Positions 26,330 through 36,078 are shown, counted from the stretch's first letter. The stretch: 64,000 nucleotides of DNA from Psychrobacter glaciei (GCF_014652895.1 NZ_BMZR01000002.1:617203-681202); one strand, 5' to 3'. The notes: generated from the sequence alone by a model not told the origin. A program made the numbers and translations.

Positions 26330-27907
26330 ATGTCGTTTGCTCAAGTCTATACCCGTTCAGTCGTCGGTTTGCATGCACCCAAGGTCATTATTGAGGTGCA
26401 TTTATCGCAAGGCTTGCCAGCATTGACCATCGTCGGTCTACCAGAAGCTGCTGTGCGCGAGAGTAAAGACCGCGTGCGCTCAGCCATTCTGAATTCTGGC
26501 TTTCAGTTCCCCAATCGTCGCCTGACGATTAATTTAGCGCCAGCAGATTTGCCAAAAGATGGCGCGCGGCTAGATTTGCCCATTGCCATTGGCATCTTGG
26601 CAGCCAGCGATCAGTTAGATCCAGAGGTACTATCAGGGTTTGAGTTTATCGGTGAGTTAGCACTCAATGGGAATTTACGGCAAGTCACTGGTAGCTTGGC
26701 AGTAGCACGAGCGATAAAGGCGGAAGTGTTGGCGTCCAAAGTATTACAGACAGCAGATAATGATGAACTAGAATTGACGGAGCAGGGTCAAGAGCCACAA
26801 ACGCCGCAGTTAATCGTCCCGATCGATAACGGTGCGGAAGCTAGCCGTGTCGAGGGTGTAGAGATATTGGCGGCGGATAGTCTAAAAGCCGTTTGCGATC
26901 ATTTGCAATCTTTGACCAATCCAAATGCCACTTACGAGCGCTTAGAGATTGTACCGCCCGCTGCGATAGAAAAACACACCGGTTATAAAGTAGACTTGGC
27001 TGATGTCAAAGGCCAACATCATGCTAGGCGTGCGCTAGAGATTGCCGCCGCTGGTGGTCATTCGCTGTTATTCACAGGGCCTCCCGGCTCGGGCAAGACA
27101 TTGATGGCCTCGCGGCTACCGACTATCTTGCCAGATTTGAGTGCTGAGGATGCGTTAGAAGTTGCCAGTACTTATTCGGTGGCAGACAGTGATTATGATT
27201 ATGGGACAAGGCCATTTCGCCAAGTTCATCATACCATATCAGCCGTGGCTTTGGTCGGTGGCGGCTCACGTCCCAAACCGGGCGAGATTACCCTTGCCAA
27301 TAAAGGCGTGTTATTCCTTGATGAATTACCAGAGTTTGATCGTACGGTGTTAGAGGTGCTGCGCCAACCATTAGAGGCGAAGCAAATTACCATCAGCCGT
27401 GCTAATTCACAAATGACCTTCCCAGCCAACTTTCAACTAGTAGCGGCGATGAACCCGTGTCCGTGTGGCTATGATGGTGACGGCTCGGCAAGATGTCGTT
27501 GTCGTCCCGAGCAGATTAAGCGCTATCAAGATAAGCTGTCGGGCCCACTGCTTGATCGCATTGATTTGCATATTACCGTGCCAGCGTTACCGATTGCCGA
27601 CTTGCAAAATGCTCAAGCTGGTGAAACCTCCGAGCAAGTGCGGATTCGGGTCGCTGCCGCGCACAAGCATCAATTAAAACGGCAAAAAAAGGTCAATAAT
27701 GAGCTTAGCCCGAGCGAGATTGATAAATATATTCAGCTAGGCGCGGGCGAGCAGCAGCTATTACAGCTTGCTCAGCAACGTCTGAATCTATCGGCACGCG
27801 GCTATCATCGAGTCTTGCGCGTTGCACGTACCATCGCAGACCTTGCCGACAGTACCGATATCACGAGTGCCCACGTGTCAGAGGCATTGAGCTATCGAAG
27901 TAAGTAG
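26330..27907 (+). CDS. comM: YifB/ComM-family AAA+ ATPase (Mg-chelatase-like)
   Basis: ComM is a hexameric helicase that promotes branch migration during natural transformation in related gammaproteobacteria. The protein has the N-terminal Lon-like domain (GLPEAAVRESKDRVRSAI, NLAPADLPKDGARLDLPIA), a Walker A motif GPPGSGKT at 250-257, GVLFLDELPEFDR as Walker B, and the cysteine cluster NPCPCGYDG..CRCRP. Length 525 is slightly above the usual 500, through a polar insert around residues 140-160 (QTADNDELELTEQGQEPQT). AGGAAA precedes the ATG. Its presence fits a naturally competent Moraxellaceae. Confidence 0.93.
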   Translation: MSFAQVYTRSVVGLHAPKVIIEVHLSQGLPALTIVGLPEAAVRESKDRVRSAILNSGFQFPNRRLTINLAPADLPKDGARLDLPIAIGILAASDQLDPEVLSGFEFIGELALNGNLRQVTGSLAVARAIKAEVLASKVLQTADNDELELTEQGQEPQTPQLIVPIDNGAEASRVEGVEILAADSLKAVCDHLQSLTNPNATYERLEIVPPAAIEKHTGYKVDLADVKGQHHARRALEIAAAGGHSLLFTGPPGSGKTLMASRLPTILPDLSAEDALEVASTYSVADSDYDYGTRPFRQVHHTISAVALVGGGSRPKPGEITLANKGVLFLDELPEFDRTVLEVLRQPLEAKQITISRANSQMTFPANFQLVAAMNPCPCGYDGDGSARCRCRPEQIKRYQDKLSGPLLDRIDLHITVPALPIADLQNAQAGETSEQVRIRVAAAHKHQLKRQKKVNNELSPSEIDKYIQLGAGEQQLLQLAQQRLNLSARGYHRVLRVARTIADLADSTDITSAHVSEALSYRSK

Positions 27908-27940
27908 CTGACGTGATGTTCAGCTATTTGTCATTTATCC

Positions 27941-28612
27941 TTATAAAAGATAATCAACCAAGGCGGCAAAGTCATCAAATGCTTCGGTAGGATTCAGCTC
28001 ACGAATGTCTTGCCCGTAGTTATAACCATAGGACAGTCCAAGGGTATCCATATTGGCGTTTTGTCCTGCCAAGATATCGTTTCTAGAATCACCAATCATG
28101 ATTGCTTGTGCTGGGTCAATATTCAACGCCTCACAGACATGTAGTAGCGGCGCAGGGTCTGGTTTCTTAACAGCTAGACTATCACCGCCCAGCACTTCGG
28201 CAAACAAGTCCTGCCAGCCAAATGACCGTAATATCTTCGGTACAAAACGAATGGGTTTATTGGTCACCAAGGCGAGCGTATAACCTGCATCTTTCAGCTT
28301 CTTTAATCCGTTATCGACATCTGGGTAAGCGACGGTTTTGCTACCGCTGATATTGTTGTAAGCCTCAAAAAACACCTGCTCGGCATGATCAGCTTCCTCG
28401 ACCGTCAACTCACCTTCTAACACTTCTACCTTACCCACCAATGCGCGCTCGACCAGCATTCTTGAGCCATTGCCGACCCAATTACGTATGCTGTCAATAG
28501 GGTAAGTCTCTTTGCCAAGCGTGGTTAGCATCGCATTGGTCGCATCAGCCAAATCTGGCACGCTATCGATCAGTGTGCCATCAAAATCAAAAATTAAAAG
28601 TTGCTTATCCAT
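27941..28612 (-). CDS. gph: Phosphoglycolate phosphatase (HAD superfamily)
   Basis: The HAD motifs are all present: DFDGTLIDS (motif I), VTNKP (II), the KKPDPAP lysine (III) and GDSRNDILAG (IV), with a helical cap of Gph type between. The enzyme should dephosphorylate 2-phosphoglycolate formed during DNA repair. Length 223 is typical. It converges with comM (33 bp between the stop codons). GAGGAA precedes the ATG. The substrate is inferred from overall pattern; other HAD phosphatases cannot be fully excluded. Confidence 0.85.
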   Translation of the reverse strand: MDKQLLIFDFDGTLIDSVPDLADATNAMLTTLGKETYPIDSIRNWVGNGSRMLVERALVGKVEVLEGELTVEEADHAEQVFFEAYNNISGSKTVAYPDVDNGLKKLKDAGYTLALVTNKPIRFVPKILRSFGWQDLFAEVLGGDSLAVKKPDPAPLLHVCEALNIDPAQAIMIGDSRNDILAGQNANMDTLGLSYGYNYGQDIRELNPTEAFDDFAALVDYLL

Positions 28613-28740
28613 TGTTCCTCACTATTAAAAGTCGTTATATTTATTATGTTTGGTATATCGTGCCATACCTTAGCACAGTAGTGTTTTGAGACCAGTCAAT
28701 TTAGTGTTCTACTGTTCTTAATATTATGAGCAATAGCAAT

Positions 28741-29241
28741 TTACTCGCTATCTTTGTAACGTTCACGATGCTCTTTTTTCATTTTTAGATAATCTTTGTT
28801 CTCACGGCACTCATCCCATTTTTGTTTAAAAATCCGCGCCGATTCTGCTTTGACTGGGTCTTCCTCTTGTCGTGGTAACTCTGCGCGACCATGTGCACCG
28901 CTTTGGCCTTTTTTATCATTGGGCACTGGCCCTTTATACTTCTTGCCGCCTTTGTGATTGGCATAGCGACGGGCGCGGGTATAACCCATTTGAATAAATT
29001 TGCGCGCCATATCCGCACCGACAAAGTCATCAGCTGCCAGATAATCTAAAAACATTTGATAAATTGCCTCGCTACTTTCAGTCGCAATATCAGGCGTGGC
29101 AAAGCGCCAGTGCGGCAGTATCTCAGACTTATAAGGCTCTACCAATAATACGCCTTGCTCACCGCGACCGACGCGATACAGCTCAGGCTGCGCGCGCAAG
29201 TCTAGGTTTTTATAATCCAAATCATAATCAAACTCTCTCAT
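28741..29241 (-). CDS. DUF4385 family protein
   Basis: The 166-residue protein begins MREFDYDLDYKNLDLR and has the LYRVGRGEQGVLLVEPYKSEILPHWRF and MARKFIQMGYTRARRYANHKGGKKY segments typical of DUF4385. No catalytic residue set is known for the family. The C-terminal third is highly charged (K, E, D, R). It is probably cytoplasmic: no signal or membrane segment is visible. The start is supported by GGATAAGCG directly upstream. Confidence 0.8.
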   Translation of the reverse strand: MREFDYDLDYKNLDLRAQPELYRVGRGEQGVLLVEPYKSEILPHWRFATPDIATESSEAIYQMFLDYLAADDFVGADMARKFIQMGYTRARRYANHKGGKKYKGPVPNDKKGQSGAHGRAELPRQEEDPVKAESARIFKQKWDECRENKDYLKMKKEHRERYKDSE

Positions 29242-29420
29242 CGCTTATCCCTATTAGCATTTATCTGTCTTATTTATCATTATCATTGCTATCGAGTATA
29301 CTGAGCACTGCCGTCTAAAAAACAGCACAGAAATGTTATGCAACCGTGACAGTAAGCGTTTAGCATAAGAAGCGTAGCGAACAGAATCAATCATTGGGCA
29401 GGTCTGAGTAGGTTAAGGTC

Positions 29421-29792
29421 ATGACAGTTAATAAAAATATCCTAAATAAAATCAGCTTAGCTGGCGCGACTGTTACGATGTCGTTAAAAAGTACCTTTAT
29501 GATATCAGCGCTGCTGCTCATAAGTGTGCTAAGCACTAATGCCGCCCATAGCGCATGGTTTGAGCGTTTGATTCCGCAAGGTGAGACCTATACGGTACGC
29601 GAGATAGATCGTGATTTGGCATTCGTCATTGATGGTTTTATCTATGATGCGCGTACTTCTTGTTTCTTAGCAGTGGGTGATCGGGTGGTGTTTTTTGAAG
29701 GCCGTCACGGTATTGATTACCGTGCGACCATTTATGACTTGGATTCACGCGAGCGTTGTAATTTATTATTACGTGGTCGGCTATACGAATAA
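29421..29792 (+). CDS. Small exported protein, unknown function
   Basis: The frame has a typical signal peptide in the segment from M20 (SLKSTFMISALLLISVLSTNAAHSA), which suggests the true start may be the ATG at 29478 rather than 29421. The mature part is about 80 residues, with two cysteines (ARTSCFLAVGD and RERCNLLLR) that could form a disulfide bond in the periplasm. The core reads as a small beta-barrel (TYTVREIDRDLAFVIDGFIYDA..VGDRVVFFEG). I do not recognise the family. A strong terminator follows. Confidence 0.6.
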   Translation: MTVNKNILNKISLAGATVTMSLKSTFMISALLLISVLSTNAAHSAWFERLIPQGETYTVREIDRDLAFVIDGFIYDARTSCFLAVGDRVVFFEGRHGIDYRATIYDLDSRERCNLLLRGRLYE

Positions 29793-29844
29793 GAGAAACG
29801 CATGAATAAAATGAATGCTAAAGAATACGATAAAATTTACACAT

Positions 29845-29884
29845 AAAAAAAGCCCCAAACATTAAATGTCTGGGGCTTTTTAGA
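29845..29884. terminator. Bidirectional terminator
   Basis: AAAAAAGCCCCA and TGGGGCTTTT arms (29845-29856 and 29871-29880) pair around an inner ACATT/AATGT helix. It serves the small exported protein gene on the plus strand and could also end the tRNA-Phe transcript on the minus strand. Confidence 0.88.
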
Positions 29885-29897
29885 ATTCTTAAACGAA

Positions 29898-29973
29898 TGG
29901 TGGCTCGAGGCAGGTTCGAACTGCCGACACACGGATTTTCAATCCGTTGCTCTACCGACTGAGCTATCGAGCC
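29898..29973 (-). tRNA. tRNA-Phe (GAA)
   Basis: On the minus strand the sequence forms a full cloverleaf of 76 nt: acceptor GGCTCGA/TCGAGCC, D-arm with AGCTCAGTCGGTAGAGC, anticodon stem CGGAT/ATCCG with GAA in the loop, T-arm with GTTCGAA, and a CCA end encoded in the DNA. It stands alone, not in a tRNA cluster. Confidence 0.96.
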
Positions 29974-30095
29974 GTCTTCGTTGAGGCGCTATTAAACTAA
30001 ATATAGGCGTTACTGTCAAGTAGTTTTTGCATCATAAGCGATAAAAAATTAAAAAAATGACTTATTTATCAAAATATCGCTTTTTAACGCTAAAA

Positions 30096-30518
30096 CTAAT
30101 CTTTGACACGCAGAAGCTCATACTCGCTCATGATACGGTGAATATCCGCATCAGCAGGGACAAACTCACGCACGCCTTTTTTCACTTCGGCATCATAAAC
30201 CAGTTTAATAAACTTGGCATCGATAGCACGACCACGATTTTGGGTATGAACAGTAAGATACTGTAAGCGCTTGGCATTGGTCTGCCCATCATCAAAACAG
30301 GCAATGGCAGCGATAGGCTTGTCATTGAACATACCGACATATAGGTATTGCCCACGCTTAAAGCCCTGCTCAACGATATTTAATACCTCGAGACCATCAG
30401 GCTGCGCGTCATCGCTATCGTACAATGCCTGCAAGCGCTCTGCTAGCTCATTGTCGCGAGCAGGTTTTTTGATAAGTGGGGCATCCAAGCTATTAATGGC
30501 GATCGCTTCTAAAGGCAT
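30096..30518 (-). CDS. GNAT-like protein, possibly PanZ/PanM acetyl-CoA sensor type
   Basis: The 140-residue protein has the strand order of a small GNAT fold, with YLYVGMFNDKPIAAIACFDD, then LQYLTVHTQNRGRAIDAKFIKLVYD in place of the usual acetyl-CoA-binding loop (R-G-R near residue 97). It resembles PanZ (PanM), which helps mature aspartate decarboxylase in enterobacteria, but Moraxellaceae use is uncertain. The ATG at 30518 is chosen because AGGAA lies seven bases before it; the open frame continues to a GTG at 30575. The gene is divergent from hisB. Confidence 0.55.
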   Translation of the reverse strand: MPLEAIAINSLDAPLIKKPARDNELAERLQALYDSDDAQPDGLEVLNIVEQGFKRGQYLYVGMFNDKPIAAIACFDDGQTNAKRLQYLTVHTQNRGRAIDAKFIKLVYDAEVKKGVREFVPADADIHRIMSEYELLRVKD

Positions 30519-30575
30519 GGCAGTTCCTATAAACAAAGGGTTTTTATAGTATAAAGTAGCAGTATGACACAGCAC

Positions 30576-30905
30576 TATGCCATAGAGAGTAGGCTATAGA
30601 ATATGATGTCGCACAGTCAGTGCGAGTCATGATTGATAATACTGAATACACTATTTTAGCAGAATGCGGTAATTTTGTGCGTGGTTTACCGCTTGACCGT
30701 GGCGGTAAATGTTAGGGTTTGCTATGATGAGGCTATATAATATTTAGTACGTATAAACCCTAATGCCTTGATATCTTTTGTATATATCATTTTCTAATAC
30801 ATTTTTTGCTAGTGCTGATTCAGGTACTAGCAACAATGAAATAGGCGCTTTTTTGCCCTATTTATTGACCGCTTTTCACTGATAAAAAACTGATAGAGAG
30901 TAGCC
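30576..30905. other. Intergenic region upstream of hisB with a possible attenuator
   Basis: This 330-bp region holds three short complementary blocks: GCGGTAA (30666-30672), TTTACCGC (30685-30692) and GCGGTAAA (30702-30709). The middle one can pair with either neighbour. A TATAAT box lies at 30736-30741 with no clear -35 box, and a weak hairpin (30838-30862) lies before the gene. Confidence 0.4.
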
Positions 30906-31571
30906 ATGACCGCCAATATAACGACGACCGCTGACACACCTGAGCAAACTGCACCAAAAAACCTAAATCTACATGGTCGCCCTGAACGTATCGCGACCGT
31001 TGAACGCATCACTGCTGAAACGCAAATCACTTGTACCGTCAACCTTGATGGGACTGGTCAAGGCACTGTGGATACTGGTGTGCCGTTTTTGGACCATATG
31101 ATTGATCAAATCAAGCGTCACGGTTTGTTTGACTTAGATATTAAATGCAACGGTGATACCTTTATCGATGACCACCATAGCGTCGAAGACACGGGTATCA
31201 CGCTTGGGCAAGCTTTTAATAAAGCATTGGGCGACAAAAAAGGCATCCGTCGTTACGGGCACTTTTATGCACCGCTAGATGAAGCGTTGACGCGTGCGGT
31301 TGTCGATCTATCAGGTCGTCCGGGTTTGCATATGGACATTCCATTTACCCGCTCGCACGTGGGTCGTTTCGATGTTGATTTGTTTAGTGAGTTTTTCTAC
31401 GGCTTCGTTAACCATTCTTGGATGACGGTGCATTTAGACAATCTAAAAGGCAAAAACAGTCATCACCAAATCGAATCAACTTTCAAAGCCTTTGCTCGTG
31501 CGCTACGTATGGCTTGTGAATATGATGAGCGTGCGTTAAATACGCTACCATCGACCAAAGAGGCATTTTAA
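30906..31571 (+). CDS. hisB: Imidazoleglycerol-phosphate dehydratase HisB
   Basis: The enzyme removes water from imidazole glycerol phosphate in histidine synthesis. The family metal-binding motifs are present: HLDHM-type [20 protein letters not shown] and [15 protein letters not shown]. It is the monofunctional form (no phosphatase domain). The first 30 residues are an extra polar stretch before the conserved [12 protein letters not shown] start, so the family-length protein is about 195 residues. The stop overlaps the next ATG by one base (TAATG), so translation of hisH is coupled. Confidence 0.95.
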   Translation: MTANITTTADTPEQTAPKNLNLHGRPERIATVERITAETQITCTVNLDGTGQGTVDTGVPFLDHMIDQIKRHGLFDLDIKCNGDTFIDDHHSVEDTGITLGQAFNKALGDKKGIRRYGHFYAPLDEALTRAVVDLSGRPGLHMDIPFTRSHVGRFDVDLFSEFFYGFVNHSWMTVHLDNLKGKNSHHQIESTFKAFARALRMACEYDERALNTLPSTKEAF

Positions 31572-32215
31572 TGGCTAAAGTGACCAAAATTGCACTACTA
31601 GATTATGGTATGGGTAATTTACATTCCGCCAGTAAAGCGTTGTCAGTGGTAGGAGCGGAAGTCTCTATCACCAACGATCCCAAAGTGGTGGCGGCAGCAG
31701 ATAAGATTGTCTTCCCAGGTGTCGGTGCTATGCGTGACTGTATCGCTGGTATGCACGAGGCAGGGATTGATGACGTCATACGCCATGCAGTGTTTAACAA
31801 GCCCGTTATGGCCATCTGTGTGGGCATGCAGGCGTTGTTTGAGCAGTCATCTGAAAATGGCGGTACAGACTGTCTTAGTATCTTGAACGGCACGGTAGAA
31901 GCATTTAACCCTACGTGGAAAGACAAACAAGGTGCTACGATTAAAGTACCACACATGGGCTGGAATACGATCAGTGGTATGGACTTTGAGCATCCATTGT
32001 GGACGGGTATCGAGGACAATGCGCACTTTTACTTTGTGCATAGCTACTACTGTGAGCCTGCCGATAGCGCTCAAGTTGCTGCTGTCTGTGACTATGGTCA
32101 GCCGTTTTGTGCTAGCGTCATCCAAGACAATTTATTTGCCACCCAGTTCCATCCAGAAAAGAGCCATACCGCTGGCTTGCAACTGCTCAAGAACTTTGTA
32201 GAGTGGAATGTGTAA
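31571..32215 (+). CDS. hisH: Imidazole glycerol phosphate synthase glutaminase subunit HisH
   Basis: HisH hydrolyses glutamine and passes ammonia to HisF. The class I amidotransferase triad is visible: the cysteine in [11 protein letters not shown], and the histidine and glutamate in [19 protein letters not shown] at the N-terminus is the family signature. Length 214 is typical. It is coupled to hisB. Its partner hisF is not in the window, and hisA is 21.7 kb away on the same strand. Confidence 0.95.
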   Translation: MAKVTKIALLDYGMGNLHSASKALSVVGAEVSITNDPKVVAAADKIVFPGVGAMRDCIAGMHEAGIDDVIRHAVFNKPVMAICVGMQALFEQSSENGGTDCLSILNGTVEAFNPTWKDKQGATIKVPHMGWNTISGMDFEHPLWTGIEDNAHFYFVHSYYCEPADSAQVAAVCDYGQPFCASVIQDNLFATQFHPEKSHTAGLQLLKNFVEWNV

Positions 32216-32253
32216 GTAGTTGATAAACGTGAAGTGAATATTTAATTTAGCAG

Positions 32254-32288
32254 AAGGTAGGTTATCAATTATATAATCTACCTTTTTT
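32254..32288 (+). terminator. Rho-independent terminator of hisBH
   Basis: A 12-bp stem (AAGGTAGGTTAT at 32254-32265 and ATAATCTACCTT at 32273-32284, one G-T pair) is followed by T residues. Confidence 0.85.
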
Positions 32289-32370
32289 ATGCTCAGCCAT
32301 TACTTTTTAGCTGTCATTATTTCGTGATACGCTCAGCTATTTTCTACTCGCTTATATTTGGAATATCTCA

Positions 32371-32745
32371 GTGGATTTTACTGCCTTTAAAATGAATGTT
32401 GTGGAAACAACTGGCCTTGCCAAAGATGCCTTACATATCTATGTCGGTGTCGGTGTTTATCTGCTGTGTCTGGTTGCGCTGCGTCCTATTATCAAAAGCC
32501 AAGGTATTCGATCATTTATCGCTTTGATCGTCGTGACTTGCATTGCGCTGTTGGGTGAGTACTTGGACAATCGAGAGACGATTGAATCGCTAGGCATGGC
32601 TGGTTTGAGCCGTGATCAGATTACTGCCAGTATCCGTGATTTGATCAATACCTGCATGCTGTCTTATGTGTTTTATGGGCTTATGACGTGGACGAAAATA
32701 TTTCATGCGTCCAACCCCTCAACTAAGCTACTAAAGCAACGCTAA
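32371..32745 (+). CDS. Hypothetical small membrane protein
   Basis: The 124-residue protein has about three hydrophobic segments (DALHIYVGVGVYLLCLVALRP, FIALIVVTCIALLGEYLD and INTCMLSYVFYGLMTW). The likely start is the GTG at 32371, with GGAA seven bases upstream; the ATG at 32392 is an alternative. I do not recognise the family. It follows the hisH terminator and opens a run of AT-rich, apparently strain-variable genes that extends to the reverse transcriptase region. Confidence 0.6.
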   Translation: MDFTAFKMNVVETTGLAKDALHIYVGVGVYLLCLVALRPIIKSQGIRSFIALIVVTCIALLGEYLDNRETIESLGMAGLSRDQITASIRDLINTCMLSYVFYGLMTWTKIFHASNPSTKLLKQR

Positions 32746-32846
32746 TATTCCGAAGTAATTTTATTTCAGATATTAATAAAGTGAACTTAAGTAGGATTTT
32801 ATGGTGTAAAATTCATAATATAAAATATATAGCAGACCATATTATG

Positions 32847-33953
32847 CCTTCATTTAAAATACCTACTTACATTTTTTCTTCTATCATTCTATGCCTAACG
32901 ACGTTTAGCTATCATTCAGCAATGGCAAGTCAAAACGGCATCATTGACCTAAATAAACCCATATCGGCAGCACTTTTAGCACAGTACAATCGTGATGGTA
33001 TCGAGATTGACTACGATGATACGACTGTATTGAAGCAAGTTTACGTGACGGCAAAAGATGGGTTAATCGCGCGTCAGTTACCAAGCGGTGCTGCTCGAAA
33101 GGTGAAAAGCTATGCCTTTGGTGAGAAGTTAGACGTCATTGAAGATAGAAAGGATTGGTATGCGGTGCAAGACAGAATTCGTAGAGAATATGATGAGGAC
33201 AATGACGGCGTTGTAGAGACTGATACTATCAAATGGGAAAAGGTCTTTGTGAAAAAAGCGCAAACAGGCCCTATCAACACAACAGCATTGACTGCTGAAG
33301 ACTTAAACATAATGTCGTACTTATCAGTAGCTGGAGATAGTGCACACTTTGAAAATGGTGAGGCGCTCAACGACTACCTGCAATTTGAATTGATCGATAA
33401 AGCTTTGTTTGAGCGTAAACGTCCACTTGCCGTTAACTTCTTATCTACTGATAAAACGATTAAAAAGAAAAATGGGGTGCTATCGATCCAATTGGCCAAA
33501 GATTCTGTAAAGTTTGTAGACAGTGATATAGAAGGTGATACTGAGGATTACCGCTATCTCGGTAAGTTTGACTTTTTAGATCAGCATTTAATTGAGGTGC
33601 AGTACTGGGAAGGCCATGGTTATAAAATGGTTGATGCAGTTGAAGGGTATTTGAAGCAAGAATTTTCTGACTATCCTTATATTTCACCAAACAAACAATA
33701 TATTATTTCTACCTATGCCAATCCCTACGAGCTAAATACCGATCTGGAACTGTACAAAATCGAAGGCAATGACATTACTCCTATTATACTGGCTGGCTTT
33801 AAAAATTGGATGCCGTCTACTGAAAAAGAAGACATATTTTGGGCGAGAGACGGATATCTGTATTTAGCGGTCAATCATATTGCTACTTATTGGACAGCGG
33901 ATGGCAATATTAACGACCAATTTCAGTATGTTAGGATAAAGGTAAATCTATAA
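32847..33953 (+). CDS. Exported protein with an SH3-like segment, unknown function
   Basis: A signal peptide is visible from MPSFKIPTYIFSSIILCLTTFSYHSAMA, so I start at 32847; the frame is open from a GTG at 32781. The segment VYVTAKDGLIARQLPSGAARKVKSYAFGEKLDVIEDRKDWYAVQD reads as a bacterial SH3-like domain of the kind found in secreted proteins. The rest has no motif I can name. The codon use is AT-rich compared with his and nqr genes nearby. It may be horizontally acquired. Confidence 0.55.
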   Translation, partial: PSFKIPTYIFSSIILCLTTFSYHSAMASQNGIIDLNKPISAALLAQYNRDGIEIDYDDTTVLKQVYVTAKDGLIARQLPSGAARKVKSYAFGEKLDVIEDRKDWYAVQDRIRREYDEDNDGVVETDTIKWEKVFVKKAQTGPINTTALTAEDLNIMSYLSVAGDSAHFENGEALNDYLQFELIDKALFERKRPLAVNFLSTDKTIKKKNGVLSIQLAKDSVKFVDSDIEGDTEDYRYLGKFDFLDQHLIEVQYWEGHGYKMVDAVEGYLKQEFSDYPYISPNKQYIISTYANPYELNTDLELYKIEGNDITPIILAGFKNWMPSTEKEDIFWARDGYLYLAVNHIATYWTADGNINDQFQYVRIKVNL

Positions 33954-33968
33954 TTGTTAGGCTAAATA

Positions 33969-34400
33969 CTAGCGAGTAGCATCGTAAATGCGCTCAAAGT
34001 TTTTTTCAGTAAACTCAAAACAGAAGTATCCACTATCCTCATCACGATAAGCAGAGATATCTCCCTCTATACAGAATTCGTTAGAATCTTTAGAAAAAAT
34101 TAGTTTTTTATAATTAACTAAGTATCCAAAAGGATAAGCTATTTGAGTTTCTGGGTTTATAACAACTAAATAACCAAAGTTATCTTCCGGAAATACTAAA
34201 ACTTTATCTTTATCAAAATTGATAGTCTTGTCAGTATTTTTATAGGATATTTGATTATATTCGTCGCAAAAGTCTTCTACACCATAGTCATAGTTGCATT
34301 CCTCATTGCCATGAATCAAAACTTTATAGTTGGCGTCATCGGAATGCACAGAGCTACAACCAGACATTAGAAGTAAGACTATAGCTGACATAAGTCTCAT
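33969..34400 (-). CDS. Hypothetical small lipoprotein
   Basis: The first 15 residues (MRLMSAIVLLLMSGC) form a short lipoprotein signal with lipobox MSGC, so the mature protein should be lipid-anchored. The mature part is acidic (many D and E) and aromatic-rich (Y, F), with four cysteines, and has no motif I recognise. It converges with the preceding gene, and its base composition is markedly AT-rich. Confidence 0.6.
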   Translation of the reverse strand: MRLMSAIVLLLMSGCSSVHSDDANYKVLIHGNEECNYDYGVEDFCDEYNQISYKNTDKTINFDKDKVLVFPEDNFGYLVVINPETQIAYPFGYLVNYKKLIFSKDSNEFCIEGDISAYRDEDSGYFCFEFTEKNFERIYDATR

Positions 34401-34500
34401 TTAATTATTCCTAAAATAATGTGATGGCTGTAACTGGCGTAGAGACTTTCGAATACTTTTACACTAGATCTAACTATAATTCTCAGCTCACTTGCAAAGC

Positions 34501-35817
34501 CTACCGACCATCATACAACTCACGCACCACATCCCCAATCACTTTGATACCATCAGTCAGCGTCTGCTCATCCGCCGCGATACTCATACGAATACACTCA
34601 TGTGCATGCTGATAATCGCTGACATCGACACCGGGGAAGAAATACTGACTCGGCACAATGAGCGTGCCTTTTTCTTTTAAAATCTCGTACAGCTCAACCG
34701 TGGTAATCGGCAAATCTTTAAACCACAACCATAAGAAAATCGCGCCTTCAGGCTTATGAATCATCAATGGATAATCACCCAATGCTTCTTTTAACAGCTT
34801 CACGGCAAGGGTCGCCTGCTTTTGATAAAACGGCTTAATCTCATTATCGGCTAATTGCTTGATACGATCGTTTTCTACCAATGGCGTCGCAATCGCTGCA
34901 CCAAAACGCGTAGGCGCTAGATTCACTACGGCATTCATCGCGCTGACCGCTTCAATTACCTTCGCATCGGCAACGATAATACCCGTACGCATACCGGGTA
35001 GGCCAATTTTAGATAGGCTAAAGCACAGAATCGTATTGTCATCCCACGTCAAATGCGCGTCTGAATAGATGATGTTAGGGAAGGGCATACCGTAGGCATT
35101 ATCGATGATAAGGGGTATGTTATAACGTTTGGCAATCTCGGCCAAATGCGACATTTCGTCATCGGTCAGCACGTTGCCAGTCGGATTGGTCGGGCGTGAG
35201 CAGCAAATCGCGCCGATACGACCTTCCTTTAGCGCTGGCAAGTTTTCTAATGCGTCAAAATCGACACGATATTTAAAGAAACCTTCCTCGCCATCATGAG
35301 TCACTTCATCGATATGTGGCAATACCGCTGCGAAATGCTGACCTTCGACATGCACATCGCTATAGCCGATATACTCAGGGGTCAATGGCAGTAGAATGGA
35401 TTTGTCGATAGACTCGCTATTCTCATCAGCGAAAGCGCCGCCAAACAGATTAAACAGATAGAAAAAAGCATTCTGTGAGCCATTGGTCAAAGCAATATTT
35501 TCTGAGGTAAGGTTCCAATCATAATGGCGGTTAAAGAAGCCAACCAAGGCATCAATAAAGGCCGAATCACCTTGCGGATTAGAGTAATTCGCCATGCTAA
35601 TAATCGCGCTACTATTGGGTACGCCTGCGTCGTTATCCGTACCAAGCGCTTTATACGTCTCCAAAAACAGCTCATTGACGGCATCAATTTTGGCAGGGTT
35701 ACCACCGCCCAGCATATTAACTGGCTGATCGCTTTTTAGCGCATCGCCCAGATCATCCATCAATTGTGAGATGCCAGTGGGCTGGGTAAATTTTTGACCG
35801 AACTTTGAGAATTTCAT
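34501..35817 (-). CDS. avtA: Valine-pyruvate aminotransferase AvtA
   Basis: AvtA interconverts valine and pyruvate with 2-oxoisovalerate and alanine. The fold-type I pattern is clear: MLGGGNPAKI near residue 35, SRPTNPTGN near 207, the DNAYGMPFP aspartate and tyrosine near 239, the PLP lysine in SLSKIGLPGMRTG (K270) and the C-terminal arginine in RMSIA. Length 438 is close to the family norm (about 420). The start codon context is supported by the conserved MKFSKFGQKFTQPTGI N-terminus. Confidence 0.92.
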   Translation of the reverse strand: MKFSKFGQKFTQPTGISQLMDDLGDALKSDQPVNMLGGGNPAKIDAVNELFLETYKALGTDNDAGVPNSSAIISMANYSNPQGDSAFIDALVGFFNRHYDWNLTSENIALTNGSQNAFFYLFNLFGGAFADENSESIDKSILLPLTPEYIGYSDVHVEGQHFAAVLPHIDEVTHDGEEGFFKYRVDFDALENLPALKEGRIGAICCSRPTNPTGNVLTDDEMSHLAEIAKRYNIPLIIDNAYGMPFPNIIYSDAHLTWDDNTILCFSLSKIGLPGMRTGIIVADAKVIEAVSAMNAVVNLAPTRFGAAIATPLVENDRIKQLADNEIKPFYQKQATLAVKLLKEALGDYPLMIHKPEGAIFLWLWFKDLPITTVELYEILKEKGTLIVPSQYFFPGVDVSDYQHAHECIRMSIAADEQTLTDGIKVIGDVVRELYDGR

Positions 35818-35969
35818 AAGGCTACCATGCTGTTTGGGAGGGTGTTATAAGTGGGTATTTAACCGATAAAGTTGGGTTAGTATAGCAAATGAGGGCTGGG
35901 TAATCCCCCCAATAAATAAGCAAACTACATGGCTGATATTGGTTTATATTCTGAGACATTTGATTAAGC

Positions 35970-36001
35970 AAAAAACGCCCTCTAATTGAATAGAAGGCGT
36001 T
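35970..36001 (-). terminator. Rho-independent terminator of the reverse transcriptase gene
   Basis: Arms AACGCCCTCTA (35974-35984) and TAGAAGGCGTT (35991-36001) pair with one mismatch. The A-run at 35970-35975 becomes a T-run on the minus strand, about 75 bp after the RT stop codon. Confidence 0.75.
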
Positions 36002-36078
36002 CTGTCTGAAGGGTTTGTTAGCTAACCTTACCGATGATTTAAAGAGCAAAAGTGGAATTTACAATGAGCAAGTCAGAT

